NCBI RefSeq assembly: GCF_000003815.2
Contig: NC_049983.1
Location: 14,556,212 to 14,620,211 of the forward strand
Length of the DNA stretch: 64,000 nucleotides
Reading direction: 5' to 3'
DNA from: Branchiostoma floridae
Taxonomy: Eukaryota; Chordata; Leptocardii; Amphioxiformes; Branchiostomatidae
The notes beneath the pieces were generated by a model. The model ran no database searches and was not told the origin of the DNA. It saw only the letters and a list, made by a program, of their open reading frames with translations. The translations under genes were made by a program, and so were the position numbers. Positions within the stretch are counted from its first letter, which is position 1. The number at the start of each line of letters is the position of its first letter. Below are positions 40,301 through 47,800 of the stretch, piece after piece.

Positions 40301-43300
40301 CCCAGCCTCTGGCACACCCAGAAGAGATTATCAGTGGCCTCTGCACCTGGAGCCTTAGGTCAAAGGTCATCATCCATCCCCTCCATCCCTCCAAGCCCTG
40401 AGAAGAAACCTGCCTCGCCCCTGTCTAAAAGGTAGAATATTTAGATTTCAGGTTTGCAATCTTTGTTATGTCTAGATAGGAAAGTAATGTATGTTTCATA
40501 CCTTCCATGGCACAGGCTACAAACAGAAACATTGACATACATGTCCATTGAAGATGTTTTTTTATCTATGTATCATTTGTATAAGCAAATTTTGTTTACT
40601 GCTTGATTCATTCAACTTGTGGCAATGTTGCATTATGCTGTTGTATGATGATCAACACTGTACCCATCCACTAATCCATGTTGTCTCACCATGCAGTCTG
40701 CAGTCTCCACTGTTCCCTGTGAAAACCACCACATCTAAGACATATGCTATCAGTGCACAGGTGGGGCATCCTTCTTCATGTACATCTGTTCATACTTACT
40801 ACTGCTTCAGCAATGTAGGGAAGATGATGTATAGATGACAGATGACGATACTGGGTGGGTTCACACGTGCATATATATTTAAGTCCGTATGAGGTCTGTA
40901 TGGAAGTTGTAGCCTCTACCAGGCTCCACAGGTCGCTGAAAAAAAATAGAAATTGGACAAATATAGCCAGATAACCTGCCAGCAGAGTTAGGTGGTCGCA
41001 AACCATACTCCTTGGACATCTAACTCCTCTGGCATGTTATCTGTCTATATTTGTCCAACGTATACTATTTTTCCAGCGACCATTGGTGCCTGGTAGAGGC
41101 TAAAGCTTACGGACTTTATACGGATTTGAATGTATACGCAGGTGTGAACCCACCTTAAGGATGTGAAAGATCAGCGTATATTGATGAGACTTGTGTTGAT
41201 GACATTTTCCAGCCTCCATCTTCTGTCCCGACCACCCCTGCGACTGCTGCGGCCCCCTCCCCCCTCCTACCGGAGAAGAGGAGGAACAGCACCCCCAACA
41301 CTAACAACACACCAGCAGAACCACCAGTGAACCAGGTGGGTTCTCAACATAGGCTATGTTCTCAGGACCTAAGGAAAACACTCTCAACTTTAGTGTATAC
41401 TATCTATCCAGTATCATATGCTACAGAGTTGGTTTGTCTTTTTCTGGCCATGCATGGACTAGACTACACAACTACATAAAAGCTGCATTTCTACCTCACA
41501 AGGGAGAAACAAATGTTTTGATGAAGGTTAGACATCTAGGTAATAAGATACACCAATTAGTACTTCCTCAAGCAACTGGATATGATTTTGGAAATGGTCA
41601 GATGTTTCAGGTAGAATCTACTACCTTTTGTCAGTGACACTAGCTTGAGTACATGTAATTGCTATTTGGAGAAACAAATTTGTCTGCATTTGAGAGCTGT
41701 CATCATCACTGACCTATGGTCCCTTGTCCCTGCAGCCTGTCCCTACCCATGTGAGTAGAGACAGTGTACTCAGACATGGCAGTGACCCCAGCCTTGGCAA
41801 CACCAGGACTCAGTCTCCAGACAGAACGGACAGCAGTAAGTCAGCTGTAACAATCAGTCCTCACCTGCTTGTATCTTAAACCTACGTCTTGATATTCCTT
41901 CTTCATTTATTTTTGCCTTTTTGCCTTCTACTAGTTAGTTTCTTGAAATACCTTCCTTTGCATTTTTATGTATCTTGTTTTTCTCTTGAACCTTGTAAGC
42001 ATTGAGAGTTTTATTCTGGATTTGCAAATGTAGCTGGATGTATTTGCAAATGTAGTTGGACCTATTCCATATGTGCATATGCTAAATGTACTAACAGGAG
42101 CAGACTGTTGCGTTAAAGTTGGCTCTGTTGTTAATGTTGGTGGTAAGCTCTACATGTTTTTAAGTTGCTCTTTTGCTAAAGAATCTTTATGAAGATTTAT
42201 GTGACTGATGGTCGGCTATGGTTGATGATTTTCTTTCCCTACACTCTAGTCCTTACACGAAGTATGGACGTCATTCCGTATGGCACAACAAACAGGCACC
42301 CGGGCACTGGCAGACAGAACAGCCCGCGCAGTAGCTGGGCTGGGCCTAGTGTGGGCCCGCCCATTCCCCCTCGTACGGGCCTCAAAGGTGGTGGGATCAG
42401 TTTGGGCTTCATTTTTGTTTTGTTTTGTGCACCTGCTGTCCTGTCTGTATAGTGGCATGTTCACTTGTTCTGTCTGTCTCGTCTTCACTGTGATGTGCAC
42501 TTTGTTTTGCTGTACATATTGACTGAACTTCTCCCACAGAATGTAAGTCTAGAACCATAACCTCATCCTTGTCACCCCTGGCTTGAGGCACGCAATTGTA
42601 ACATATACATTGTGTGTGATGTTGAATGTTCACCAGTAGTTTTTCCTCACAAGTGTGCTTGTCAAGAGGGTTTGTATAAAAAAATCTACCTATAATCATC
42701 TATCTATGTTTTTCTCATGTCATAATGCATCCTGTTGGAAACACATGATCTCTGTTTTCTATGACACCCACTCATTTAGACGTTTAAGTTAGGTGTTTAA
42801 TGTAGCAACAACAAGAGCAGTCAAACCTGCCTTAAAAGACCACTCAGAGGACCAATAAAATCTGGTCTAAATGTGGGCAAATGGTAACTATAGAAAGGAA
42901 TCTTAATCCTTGTACCAATGGAAAAAATATTCATGGACCCTAAAAAAGTGGTCAGATTGGCCAGGTGGTCCTTATATGGAGGTGGTCACTTGTACAGATT
43001 TGACTGTATTTGTCAATGTGTTGTGGTTAAAGGAAATAGAAATACATCCAGAACGTTACAAATGATAGAAAACATGTAATACCTTATGTAATATGTGTCT
43101 TGCTCTTGTAGTTCTACAAAATGTGTTATGTTATTTTTGTGAGGTAATTTCCTGACTTCTTTCCTGCCCCCCCACCAGGAGGTTTCTCGCTGAACTCAAC
43201 AGCCACATCATCAGCATCTTCCATCACCTCTAGTGTGTCCCAGGCTGGAGGAGAGGACTCTGTGCCCCCTGCTCTACCAGCCAGGGTCAAGAGGGTAAGT

Positions 43301-44402
43301 TTGGAATGACTTCAGAAAATCATCCTACATGTAGATATTTTAGATCATGCAATTTGTTGACAGTTGTGAGCTTGAAAAAACTTCATTGGCTCTTCAAAAC
43401 ATGCTGTCATGCTGGTATCACTGCTCTTTTAACCAATCACTGTACCTGGGATTTATGGAAGAGCAACAAAGTTACATCAGTGGCATTTTGGTAACTTCAG
43501 TACTCCACCACAATACATGTGTATGTGCCACTTCAAATTCAAAGCACCAGTCATCAAGGACTGTGAAAGGAGCAACTCAGGTGTAATACCAAATAGTGCA
43601 ACTCTAATGGAGCCTTAATACAACATGACAAACTCAGTGAGTCATGATGTTCTGGACTAAAAGGGGGAACTGCGTGACCCCTAAACTACTACTATATGAT
43701 GACATCACATGTAGTCTGCTGCTTAACTAACATGATAGAATTCCAGTGTTGTAGTGCTATGTTTGTTTTACTGTCATTTCATCAGTAGTTGCTGGAAGAA
43801 GTTTTGTGTGACTTTCTCATCCTCTGAACTCTTGTGTGATTTTTTTTCCATAGGCATCTGCAGTGTCTCTCCAGTCCCTGGACAGTGGCCTGGCCCCCAG
43901 TCCTCCCCCCACCCCAAACCGTGCCGCCCCCACCCCGGCATCCCTCCAGTCATCAGACACGTCTTCCATCTCCTCTACATCTTCAACAGACACCAATGGG
44001 TCCGTGGAATCAGCCACCATTCCTCCCATTCCCCCCAAACCTTCCAGAGTACGCCCTCTCCCACCGCTACCTACCACAGTAGAACCTCAAGTCAGCAAGT
44101 CCTTCGGGAGGCACGGACCACAGCCAGCCTTCTTTGACTCCACACCGTTAATTCCAGCGAAAAGTGGACAAACACCACGGATTCCGGAGAGCCCCGAGGG
44201 CAGTCAGTCCGTGTACATGTCGCCATCATCGGTATACATGTCCCCCACATCAGTGTACATGTCTCCATCCTCCGTGAGTCTGTCCTCCCCCCCTCCACTG
44301 GTAGAGAAGAAGAGGAACCAACAGGCAACAGCACAGCAGACGTACAAGCCTCTTCCCAAGCCTGTTCCAACACCTCGGAAAAGTGTCTCCGAAAATAGAT
44401 AA
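1249..44402 (+). CDS. DOCK3/4-like: DOCK-B family Rac guanine-nucleotide exchange factor (DOCK3/DOCK4-like), 5'-partial, about 40 exons
   Basis: This is a dedicator-of-cytokinesis protein, an atypical GEF that loads Rac with GTP at membranes to drive actin remodelling. About 1,620 residues can be read from exons whose GT-AG borders and phases all agree. Exons: 1249-1374, 1732-1856, 2044-2142, 2394-2457, 2654-gap, gap-3181, 3801-3978, 4237-4334, 22455-22639, 22836-22923, 23193-23245, 23639-23747, 24003-24192, 24852-24985, 25377-25481, 25638-25736, 25939-26033, 26372-26444, 26897-26997, 27458-27516, 27966-28114, 28578-28663, 29017-29118, 29354-29414, 29990-30232, 30518-30607, 30734-30838, 31624-31765, 32211-32374, 32532-32618, 38741-38917, 39406-39489, 39841-39960, 40295-40431, 40697-40760, 41213-41335, 41736-41835, 42250-42387, 43179-43294, 43854-44402. 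The wording of DHR-2 ([36 protein letters not shown]) matches DOCK3/4 better than DOCK1/2/5. The N-terminal SH3 and first few hundred residues lie outside the window. Two introns host other genes. Confidence 0.93.
2658..3137. other. Assembly gap (480 N)
   Basis: A run of N inside the DOCK DHR-1 region. It hides the end of one exon, the start of the next and their intron. Any reading frame called across it is artificial. Confidence 0.99.
4374..4400 (+). repeat. Left terminal inverted repeat of the giant element
   Basis: Twenty-seven bases beginning GAGTCCATTCC and ending GTGCGAGT, preceded by TA. They pair with 21273-21299 with a single mismatch (G against A at the twentieth base). Confidence 0.75.
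4750..5560 (+). repeat. Degenerate direct repeats just inside the left end of the giant element
   Basis: Two sequence words recur in the same orientation. ATGTAAACAAACACC-like copies begin near 4755, 4919 and 5210. TATGCGCACAAACAGCG-like copies followed by GACTCT begin near 4829, 5113 and 5510. They suggest three diverged copies of a unit of a few hundred bases. They may be sub-terminal binding-site repeats or simply an older tandem duplication. Confidence 0.5.
5607..5664. repeat. Short inverted repeat (hairpin)
   Basis: GACCCCATCTCAAAATTATCTAT faces ATAGATATTTTTGAGGTTGGGGTC across a short loop, giving a hairpin of about 58 bases. It is probably a tiny MITE or a fold-back remnant. Confidence 0.5.
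5966..6190. mobile_element. Palindromic MITE-like element, family A
   Basis: The left arm TAGCC...CACCGGCGTCTCTAGGG then CCTTGGCGAAAG is mirrored by CTTTCGCCAAGG then CCCTAGAGACGCCGGTG ending in GGAGGCTA. The core carries a poly-T/poly-G run near 6010-6030 and a CA/poly-A run near 6132-6151. The same ends occur at 16028-16304 and partly at 17920-17960, so this is a dispersed family. Confidence 0.7.
8151..8288. mobile_element. MITE-like element, family B (GATCGTGACCTT type)
   Basis: The left arm CTCTGCAAGCAGAGGTTGG then GGAAGATCGTGACCTT is mirrored by AAGGTCACGATTTTCCACG then a degenerate GGAGA end. It is closely related to 19214-19351, and a half copy lies near 7308-7355. It sits immediately downstream of the DM-domain gene's stop codon. 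Confidence 0.65.
8344..11692 (-). CDS. DM-domain protein with two CUE-like modules, 12-aa repeats and C-terminal zinc ribbon (two exons)
   Basis: Exon 1 is 11692-10502 and exon 2 is 8835-8344; the donor (GAG|GTGAGC) and acceptor (TTGTACAG|GTT) join in phase 0 to give about 560 residues. Residues 20-65 form a DM domain, the intertwined zinc DNA-binding module of Doublesex/DMRT proteins: C22, C25, H28, the PLKGHK motif, then C41-x4-C46-x-C48-x2-C51. Residues 182-325 are twelve copies of a 12-residue unit ([12 protein letters not shown]). Residues 332-374 (LTEMFPG) and 386-425 (LSNIFPE, split by the intron) look like CUE/DMA helical modules, as in DMRT proteins with a DMA domain. The C-terminus holds CKQCG-x10-CHECG, a zinc ribbon. 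Basic patches (GKRKAQR, KKR) suggest nuclear entry. The likely role is sequence-specific DNA binding. It lies inside the giant TIR element beside the transposase and is probably cargo or an accessory factor. It is not a recognisable orthologue of a named DMRT gene. Confidence 0.82.
8836..10501 (-). other. Intron of the DM-domain gene, with a MITE
   Basis: The intron of 1,666 bases is flanked by GT-AG borders on the minus strand. No coding block was recognised in it. It contains the MITE-like element at 10016-10240 and, near 10265, a fragment of the element type seen at 16304-16442. Confidence 0.75.
10016..10240. mobile_element. MITE-like element, family C (CGGCTCCG ... GAAAGCCCGAT type)
   Basis: The left end CTCTCTCCATGCAGAGCTTC then GGCTCCGG is mirrored by CAGCCGGAGCC. 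Inside, GTTTTTATTGGGCTTTCTA is mirrored by TAGAAAGCCCGATAAAA. Related copies lie at 12569-12750 and 17555-17719, with fragments near 16610-16750, 20690-20795, 53838-53911 and 60625-60690. Confidence 0.65.
10717..11150 (-). repeat. Coding 36-bp minisatellite, twelve copies
   Basis: Twelve head-to-tail copies of a 36-bp unit (on the + strand GGCCTCGGACTGGTGGGATG then AACCTGGGCGCGGATA) differ by only a few substitutions (GTGGG/GTAGG, CGGATA/CGGGTA). Because 36 is a multiple of three, copy-number change keeps the DM protein in frame. Several other frames stay open through the array and give spurious reading frames. Confidence 0.93.
12569..12750. mobile_element. MITE-like element, family C
   Basis: It begins CTCTCCAAGCAGAGGTTTGG then CTCCG and ends with a degenerate CATCTGTTTGGAGAATA. 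The interior carries the GGGCTTTCTATTTTG word. It lies directly downstream of the transposase stop codon. Its right end falls before the transposase, so it does not bound that gene. Confidence 0.6.
12796..13824 (-). CDS. IS630/Tc1/mariner-type DD34E transposase, apparently intact
   Basis: A single open frame of 342 residues. The N-terminal half (about 20-135) is helix-turn-helix-like, with an [15 protein letters not shown] block before the catalytic core as in IS630/Tc1 transposases. The RNase-H-fold DDE motif is complete: D175 in [11 protein letters not shown]256 in [10 protein letters not shown] and E291 in [11 protein letters not shown], with 34 residues between D256 and E291. The enzyme family cuts and pastes DNA at TA dinucleotides, and TA flanks both ends of the 16.9-kb block. 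No frameshift or stop is seen, so it may be active or recently active. I looked for TIRs close around the gene that would make a classic 1.3-2 kb element and found none convincing. No symbol is assigned. Confidence 0.92.
   Translation of the reverse strand: MTNSFKMYRLNQNGGVYRTGVAYGNEKRLAILLSYRNNNGCALRTAHEQSCSEGWVRSVVSRFVQTGDLEHRQGHGDGGRRSPEYVRVYLEALVTVNPTLYIRELRQLLKDDLTLQDVETPSESTICRWLAEDRLTLKRAARVPMERYTVVNIERRRAFVTWRRHVNPEDVYFADETGFNFQTDRRGQGRALEGHVFAQVGFNNPGQKWSALATVGWDGLVNVLPIQGNFNREVCNNCFRTYKAPFMRRNTFLVMDNASIHNEADLQAIFAPLHITVVKLPPYSYDFNPIELVFGLVKARLMRTPGAIAENPALAIVNGFMTVTPDTIRNFYRRCWRAGEGP
14743..15848 (+). CDS. Unknown 218-aa acidic protein with C-terminal paired CxxC motifs (two exons)
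   Basis: Exon 1 is 14743-15141 (133 aa) and exon 2 is 15591-15848 (85 aa plus TGA); CAG|GTAAGA and CAACACACAG|GTA join in phase 0. I do not recognise the family. The N-terminal part is a mixed, probably folded region beginning [15 protein letters not shown], with cysteines near C110-C112. After the splice come four copies of a 9-residue acidic repeat (DSETDDSGE type, 27-bp DNA repeat). The tail reads FCNDCGYR, an acidic helix, then CITCGDR, so CxxC-x(~29)-CxxC could bind one zinc. The design (folded N-terminus, acidic linker, zinc tail) recalls small nuclear regulators, but no function can be assigned. It lies inside the giant element, divergent from the transposase. Confidence 0.7.
15597..15704 (+). 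repeat. Coding 27-bp tandem repeat, four copies
   Basis: Four copies of GATTCTGAGACTGACGACAG then TGGAGAG encode the acidic 9-residue repeat in the second exon of the 218-aa protein. The last two copies diverge (AACAGC, TACGAT). Confidence 0.85.
16028..16304. mobile_element. MITE-like element, family A
   Basis: The left end TAGCCTCCTTTACCGGCCTC is mirrored by GAGGCCGGTGAAGGATGCTA at the right end. The word CGCCAAGGCCC next to the right arm links it to the element at 5966-6190. It directly abuts the next element. Confidence 0.65.
16304..16442. mobile_element. Near-perfect palindromic MITE-like element, family D
   Basis: AATCTCCAAGCAGATCCTAC with GGTGCCATAATATAGTATC faces GATACTAGTATATTACGCCAC with GGATCTGCTTGGAGATT. 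The whole unit is about 140 bp and would fold into a hairpin. A partial relative starts near 10270. Confidence 0.75.
17083..17194. mobile_element. Short MITE-like element, family C
   Basis: Begins ATCTCCAAGCAGAGGTTCGC and ends TCCGCTTGGAGAGTA. The inner words GAAACGCCTCAAA and TACGTCAAA resemble other family C copies. Confidence 0.55.
17489..17530 (+). repeat. AACCA microsatellite
   Basis: A short run of AACCA/AAACC repeats fading into AACAG. Confidence 0.85.
17555..17719. mobile_element. MITE-like element, family C (well-preserved copy)
   Basis: Left end CTCTCCAAGCAGACATTCGG then CTCCG; right end CGGAGCCGAACCTCTGCTTGGAG. Inside, CATCGGGCTCTCTAGG is mirrored by AGAAAGCCCGAT. This copy defines both ends of the family most clearly. 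Confidence 0.75.
18038..18349. other. Assembly gap (312 N)
   Basis: A run of N inside the giant element. The flanks (TCTCTACCAGGCTCCGTGG on the left, CTGGTAAGAGTCTAGAGGCTA on the right) look like the arms of a palindromic MITE of the type at 40911-41103, which may explain the assembly failure. Confidence 0.99.
18350..21272. other. Right part of the giant element, no gene recognised apart from MITEs
   Basis: Only the family B element at 19214-19351 and a family C fragment near 20690-20795 are identifiable. GC-rich stretches (20760-21060) and short open frames show no recognisable domain. Confidence 0.55.
19214..19351. mobile_element. MITE-like element, family B (well-preserved palindrome)
   Basis: CTCTCCAAGCAGAGGTTGG then AAAAATCGTGACCTTTTCCT faces AGGAAAAGGTCACGATTTT then CAACTTCTGCTTGGAGAG. 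The inner arms (TCATAATTTTTT, AAAAAAATTATGA) also pair. Confidence 0.78.
21273..21299 (-). repeat. Right terminal inverted repeat of the giant element
   Basis: Reverse complement of the left TIR with one mismatch, followed by TA at 21300-21301 and then apparently older DOCK intron sequence. Confidence 0.75.
21302..22454. other. Right remainder of the DOCK-B intron
   Basis: After the TA at 21300-21301 the sequence returns to AT-rich intron, with AAGAAAGGCAACATTTT-type internal repeats (about 21376 and 21457) and the tRNA-like segment. No gene was recognised before the DOCK exon at 22455. Confidence 0.5.
21520..21592 (-). repeat. tRNA-like sequence, probable SINE head
   Basis: On the minus strand TGGCTCAATGGG resembles a polymerase III A box and GGATCGAATCC resembles a B box about 35 bases later. 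The acceptor and T stems do not pair well, so it is not a functional tRNA. A tRNA-derived SINE or pseudogene is the best guess. Confidence 0.4.
22455..32618 (+). CDS. DOCK-B exons for the central helical region and the start of DHR-2
   Basis: Twenty-two short exons (53-243 nt) encode the ARM-like helical middle of the protein and lobes A/B of the DHR-2 GEF domain. Good landmarks are [16 protein letters not shown] at the first exon, [87 protein letters not shown] and [16 protein letters not shown]. Introns here are mostly 150-700 bp, unlike the 18-kb intron before this block and the 6-kb intron after it. The phase-0 junction K|F across the 18-kb intron is intact, so the insertion there is spliced out and need not disrupt the protein. 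Confidence 0.93.
25009..25170. repeat. Dispersed intronic repeat (GTCAAAACTGC ... GGTGGTCAC type)
   Basis: The words CAGTCAAAACTGCACAAGAAG, ACTCAGGGGCC, TGGTCTATATAGACAGGTGG and TGGTCACATTGGCCA recur in the same order at 42815-43010. A head fragment lies at 25796-25830. Confidence 0.55.
28163..28264. repeat. TAGCCTGG-type intronic repeat
   Basis: Starts TAGCCTGGATACCAGACTGG and ends AGTCTGGCATCCCAGCTA, an imperfect inverted pair. The inner TTTCCTTGGGGGCATGTTGGCC recurs at 46608-46630 inside a similar element (about 46484-46690). Confidence 0.5.
29630..29929. mobile_element. TIR element of about 300 bp in a DOCK-B intron
   Basis: TTCTAGCCAGCCTGAA at the left faces GGATGAATGCTGGCTAGAA at the right. 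A minus-strand open frame of about 90 codons inside shows no known domain and follows from the lack of stops, not from coding content. Confidence 0.55.
32794..36492 (-). CDS. TPR-repeat protein (about 20 tetratricopeptide repeats), nested antisense in a DOCK-B intron
   Basis: Two coding exons: 36492-36264 (ATG, 76 codons plus one base, donor CCAG|GTAAGA) and 35423-32794 (acceptor CTTCCTCCAG|AT). The junction makes ...[11 protein letters not shown] and a protein of about 952 residues. The first exon encodes a basic then Ser/Thr-rich leader ([18 protein letters not shown]). The second is a nearly continuous array of roughly 40-residue helical repeats of the TPR type; typical lines are [19 protein letters not shown] and [19 protein letters not shown], and LGDLYR or LGDLHR recurs many times. 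Such arrays act as protein-binding scaffolds; nothing shows the partner. The repeats resemble the extended TPR of TTC28/GPSM-like proteins, but no orthologue is claimed. An acceptor just upstream of the ATG (36500-36501) shows that at least one 5' non-coding exon exists. Confidence 0.9.
36500..37310 (-). other. Probable 5' UTR exon region of the TPR gene
   Basis: Minus-strand donor-like sites occur near 36800 (TTAGTG|GTAAGTCAG) and near 37303 (TGTACAG|GTAAGTTAC), either of which could end a non-coding first exon spliced to the acceptor at 36500-36501. No coding content is seen here. The exact transcription start cannot be told. Confidence 0.35.
37310..38740. other. DOCK-B intron, no gene seen
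   Basis: Intron upstream of the TPR gene. An open frame of 133 codons on the + strand (37536-37937) has no recognisable domain or splice context and is not annotated as a gene. Confidence 0.55.
38741..44402 (+). CDS. DOCK-B exons for DHR-2 lobe C and the proline-rich tail
   Basis: The first three exons here finish DHR-2. They include the [12 protein letters not shown] block, which in DOCK proteins lies in lobe C with the nucleotide-sensor loop, and [17 protein letters not shown]. The next seven exons encode a low-complexity Ser/Pro/Thr tail of about 400 residues with several PxxP SH3 ligands ([35 protein letters not shown]) and a threefold VYMSP repeat in the last exon. A tail with SH3-binding prolines fits DOCK3/4, whose tails bind SH3 adaptors such as Crk. 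Stop codon TAA is at 44400-44402. Confidence 0.9.
40853..41157. mobile_element. Nested palindromes: a MITE inside a second MITE
   Basis: The outer arms, GGTGGGTTCACACGTGC with ATATATTTAAGTCCGTAT and ATACGGATTTGAATGTATACG with CAGGTGTGAACCCACC, enclose inner arms GTAGCCTCTACCAGGCTCC and GGTGCCTGGTAGAGGCT. The centre repeats ACAAATATAG...TAACCTGCCAGCAGAGTTAG against AACTCCTCTGGCATGTTA...CTATATTTGT. The whole unit of about 300 bp could extrude as one hairpin. Confidence 0.72.
42815..43010. repeat. Dispersed intronic repeat, second copy
   Basis: CAGTCAAACCTGCCTTAAAAG, ACCACTCAGAGGACC, CTGGTCTAAATG and GTGGTCAGATTGGCCAGGTG match the copy at 25009-25170. It ends with ATTTGACTG, the inverted start, suggesting a TIR element. 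Confidence 0.55.
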
Positions 44403-44803
44403 TGTAGATACTAGATAGTCTTTTCATTCTTCTTTAGGTAAATGGTTGTTTCGAGTTGTTTTGCTGAGCCACAATTTCATGTTGAGCCACAATTTCTTGT
44501 TTAGTCTAATTGTACTTTTGTGTTCACTTTGAGAAGTGAGATTTCTGTTCAGCTTTCTTGCAAGCAGATAGCTATTTTAAGGTGCTAGAAGTTATGTTAA
44601 CTTGACGTTGTCTCATTCCATTATGAGCCATTATTTGACAATATATTACAATATATGCTATACAATTTTCTGGTTGTGGAAATAGTTATGTACTGCCAAT
44701 AAAAATTATTGTTGATTATACTTTTATGAGAGCACAGTATGTACAAGTTATTTCGTATTCGAATACAGAAGTTTGATCAGGTGCTGTACATAATAAACAT
44801 CAG
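44403..44803 (+). terminator. DOCK-B 3' UTR with candidate poly(A) signals
   Basis: AATAAA hexamers occur at 44698-44703 and 44792-44797, about 300 and 390 bases after the DOCK stop. Others follow near 45070-45095, so the true 3' end could be further right. This is sequence inspection only. Confidence 0.45.
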
Positions 44804-47800
44804 AGCTCTGCCATGGAAAAAGCTACTGATATGTTACATACATAGCCACTGCCTATACTGTATACATACGTAACATTATATGATACATACATAGTGACAG
44901 TGGTATCTTTGTACTGTAAATACAGGTTGCTACTTTGTAATTTATAAAAAAAACTTCTACAATAAGATATTCAATCCATTATAAGTGAAGCAAACCTCAT
45001 CATGTACTGTATACAGTAATGAATTAATTTCTGAACTTAAAAGTTTGGTTTAAATCAACATTTATGTTATAATAAAAGTTGTTCTGTTATAATAAAGTAC
45101 TGGGCAAGATCTAAAGAATTCTGTATTTGAAGGGCAATGTATGGTTTTCGTAATGATTAGAAGTGTCAGCTTCTAATTTTGTTGCTTTGATTTTGTAAAT
45201 CTGGTACAAGTGTGAGGCCACAAAGGGAGAAAGTTAAAGCATGTGTAAACCTTTAATTGTGTAGCTAAAGTGTACATTTAACCAACTCATGGTTCTTCTT
45301 TTTTCTGTTCAGAGGAAGTATTCTTGTTGCCTTTTCCTGATCAATTGGTGTTTGTTTGTAATCAGTTGCAATGGTTTGTTACTAACAAGCCACATGTACA
45401 TAAAACACTGGTGTAATCATAAACATGCATCTTGTACAGGCCAGTAAGTAGATATTGAACCAGCCATACATTGGGATCAAGCAAAATGTATTATTGTAAA
45501 TTTGGGACAATGGGATAAAAGCTGCTCATTCTTGTGGACTTCTGTTGTTGGGTGAGCAGTGAACAAACACAGGATGGTAGTTCTCTATCCTGCTTTAAAA
45601 ACTGCTCCAAGCTTGCAATATATCTGTCACCTTTACTCCTAACAAGACATTTCTGAAGATTCCCATTTCTAAGGTAGAAAATCATTCAAGGAACCAAGGA
45701 AAATAACCTCCTTGAAGGAACCATGTATAGCAGAAGAGACTCCTATGGGACTCTTTATGTACTGCAGCTTCTGGCATTAGTGGAGTGATTTGTATGTGCT
45801 TTGTTAAAGATGTACAATGTAGCTAGCCTGCATGTTAGTCTTTTCCTATCATTTTGAGAGAGCTTGCTTAAGTTAGAATGCTGGCATCCAGGCTACAAAG
45901 TATTGCCATACAGCCCTAGCCACAACAAGTCTTGACAAACAACAGAGTACATAGCATATATGTGTCATGGCACTGGTAGCTTCTATCTTTGGGCATGTTA
46001 TGTTATAGTTACATAGTTCCAAGTTCTCATTTAACCAAATCATGTTCACAATATGATGGGAGCTATTCATTTCCTATACTTGCTTCGTTGTATACAATAT
46101 TCTCTACACATCTTTTGCACTTGATGTATAATTCAAGATCTATTTTGACGAGGCTTTACAACTTGACCGATGAGTATATTTTTGGTGTATACTAGTAAAC
46201 AGCTGACAACTTGGTACTTGTATTTGTAAATACTGAAGGCATTCGGTCGAGTCAGCTTTGAGGGATTGTCTGTTGCTTCTTTGATGAAAGCCATCATTTG
46301 ATATACCATATATTTAGACAATCTTGCAATAAATTGTCTTTTTTAAAGCAATCATTAACTAAATTAATAGGTATCATTGTGTCAGTAATATATGGCCAAT
46401 AAATATTGCTTGTATACAACCAGTGTTTGTCAGTGTATTCTTCACATCACAATCCAACTAACCAGGATGCATGATTGTTTCCAGGGCCTGTACAGGCCAG
46501 ATTCTGGCTTCGGGGCCAAGTTGTTGAGAAATTTTACTACAGACCTAAGTTACACACTTAGCGTCTCTATGTCATCCGGCCAGTTTCTAAATCTAACTGG
46601 GGTAAAATTTCCTTGGGGGTAAGTTGGCTCTAGAGCTAAAAAAAAAGCTGGCCAATGTAGCCCTTGTAAAGTCTGAAATCCAGGCTACAATGCAATACTA
46701 CTAGTACTTCTACCCAACTCATTAATGACCTTAGGTCAACATGGCTTCCCAAGTCTTTGTTATCTGCTCCTAAGAAACCTTTACAGGCTTTTCCTATATT
46801 CTACTGCAGATAAAAGTGCATCATTAATCACCAGTATGAAGCATGTCAGGCATGCAGTGAGGCCCAGCCTATTGTCTGTTCCAGCTGTCTGCTCAACTGG
46901 GCCTGAATAGCACTACGGAGGCATCACTGTTGATTGCAGGGTTTTCTGACTACATGTTGAGTTGAGATTATATTGATATACTTTCAGCTTGCCTTTAGGG
47001 TTCAGGGAATGCCATATATAGTTGCCACAGAGGACATTATTAGCATACAAAACATTACAACACCCTAGTTTCCCTGTACAGAAGGCCTCAACTGTGTTTT
47101 CCAAATGTAGGTCAAGCATTTTGGGCAGGTGGCTGGTTCTGCCACCTACATGTACCCGGAGGGTGATGGCGCATGAACATTGTTCATATTAAACCTAGCT
47201 TGACCTCTTCCAGGCAGTGCAGTAAGATTTGTTATGGTGACATGATATAAATGTCAACACTACTATGTATAAACTATGTACATAGTACTGTACACAAACA
47301 CTAGTGCTTGTCATTGTTTTTCAAAGCCAAAGTGTTATGTACTAATCATTTAGTGGTAGTCCCATATTAAAATTAGTTTCTTCCAACCAATTACCTTTGA
47401 TATGATACATGCCCCTAATGCCATTTCATGCTACATTTTTCCACTCCATTGCCTGGTGACTGATGCATATACTTGCGGCTTCCATGGATGTTTTAATGTC
47501 CAGCATGTTTTGCTGTAGGACAGAAGCCAACCTTCATTGTAAATTTAATCTCTTTACAACAAAGGTACAGATATCTGACAAATAGACAGCCATTACTAGA
47601 TTATGTCAGGATTCTCTGCTGCTTTCTTTTTACTAAGGAGATTTTTCTGTACGGCCCTAATCTAACATTGGAGGGTAGGTCTAAATGTGTTAACAGAAAC
47701 AGGTATCTTCTATCTAATCTTGCCTATTTCATATGCTGAATCTACTTATTCATACTTGAGAGTTGATGTCTTGTGCTTTGTACTATATACTAGTATATAA

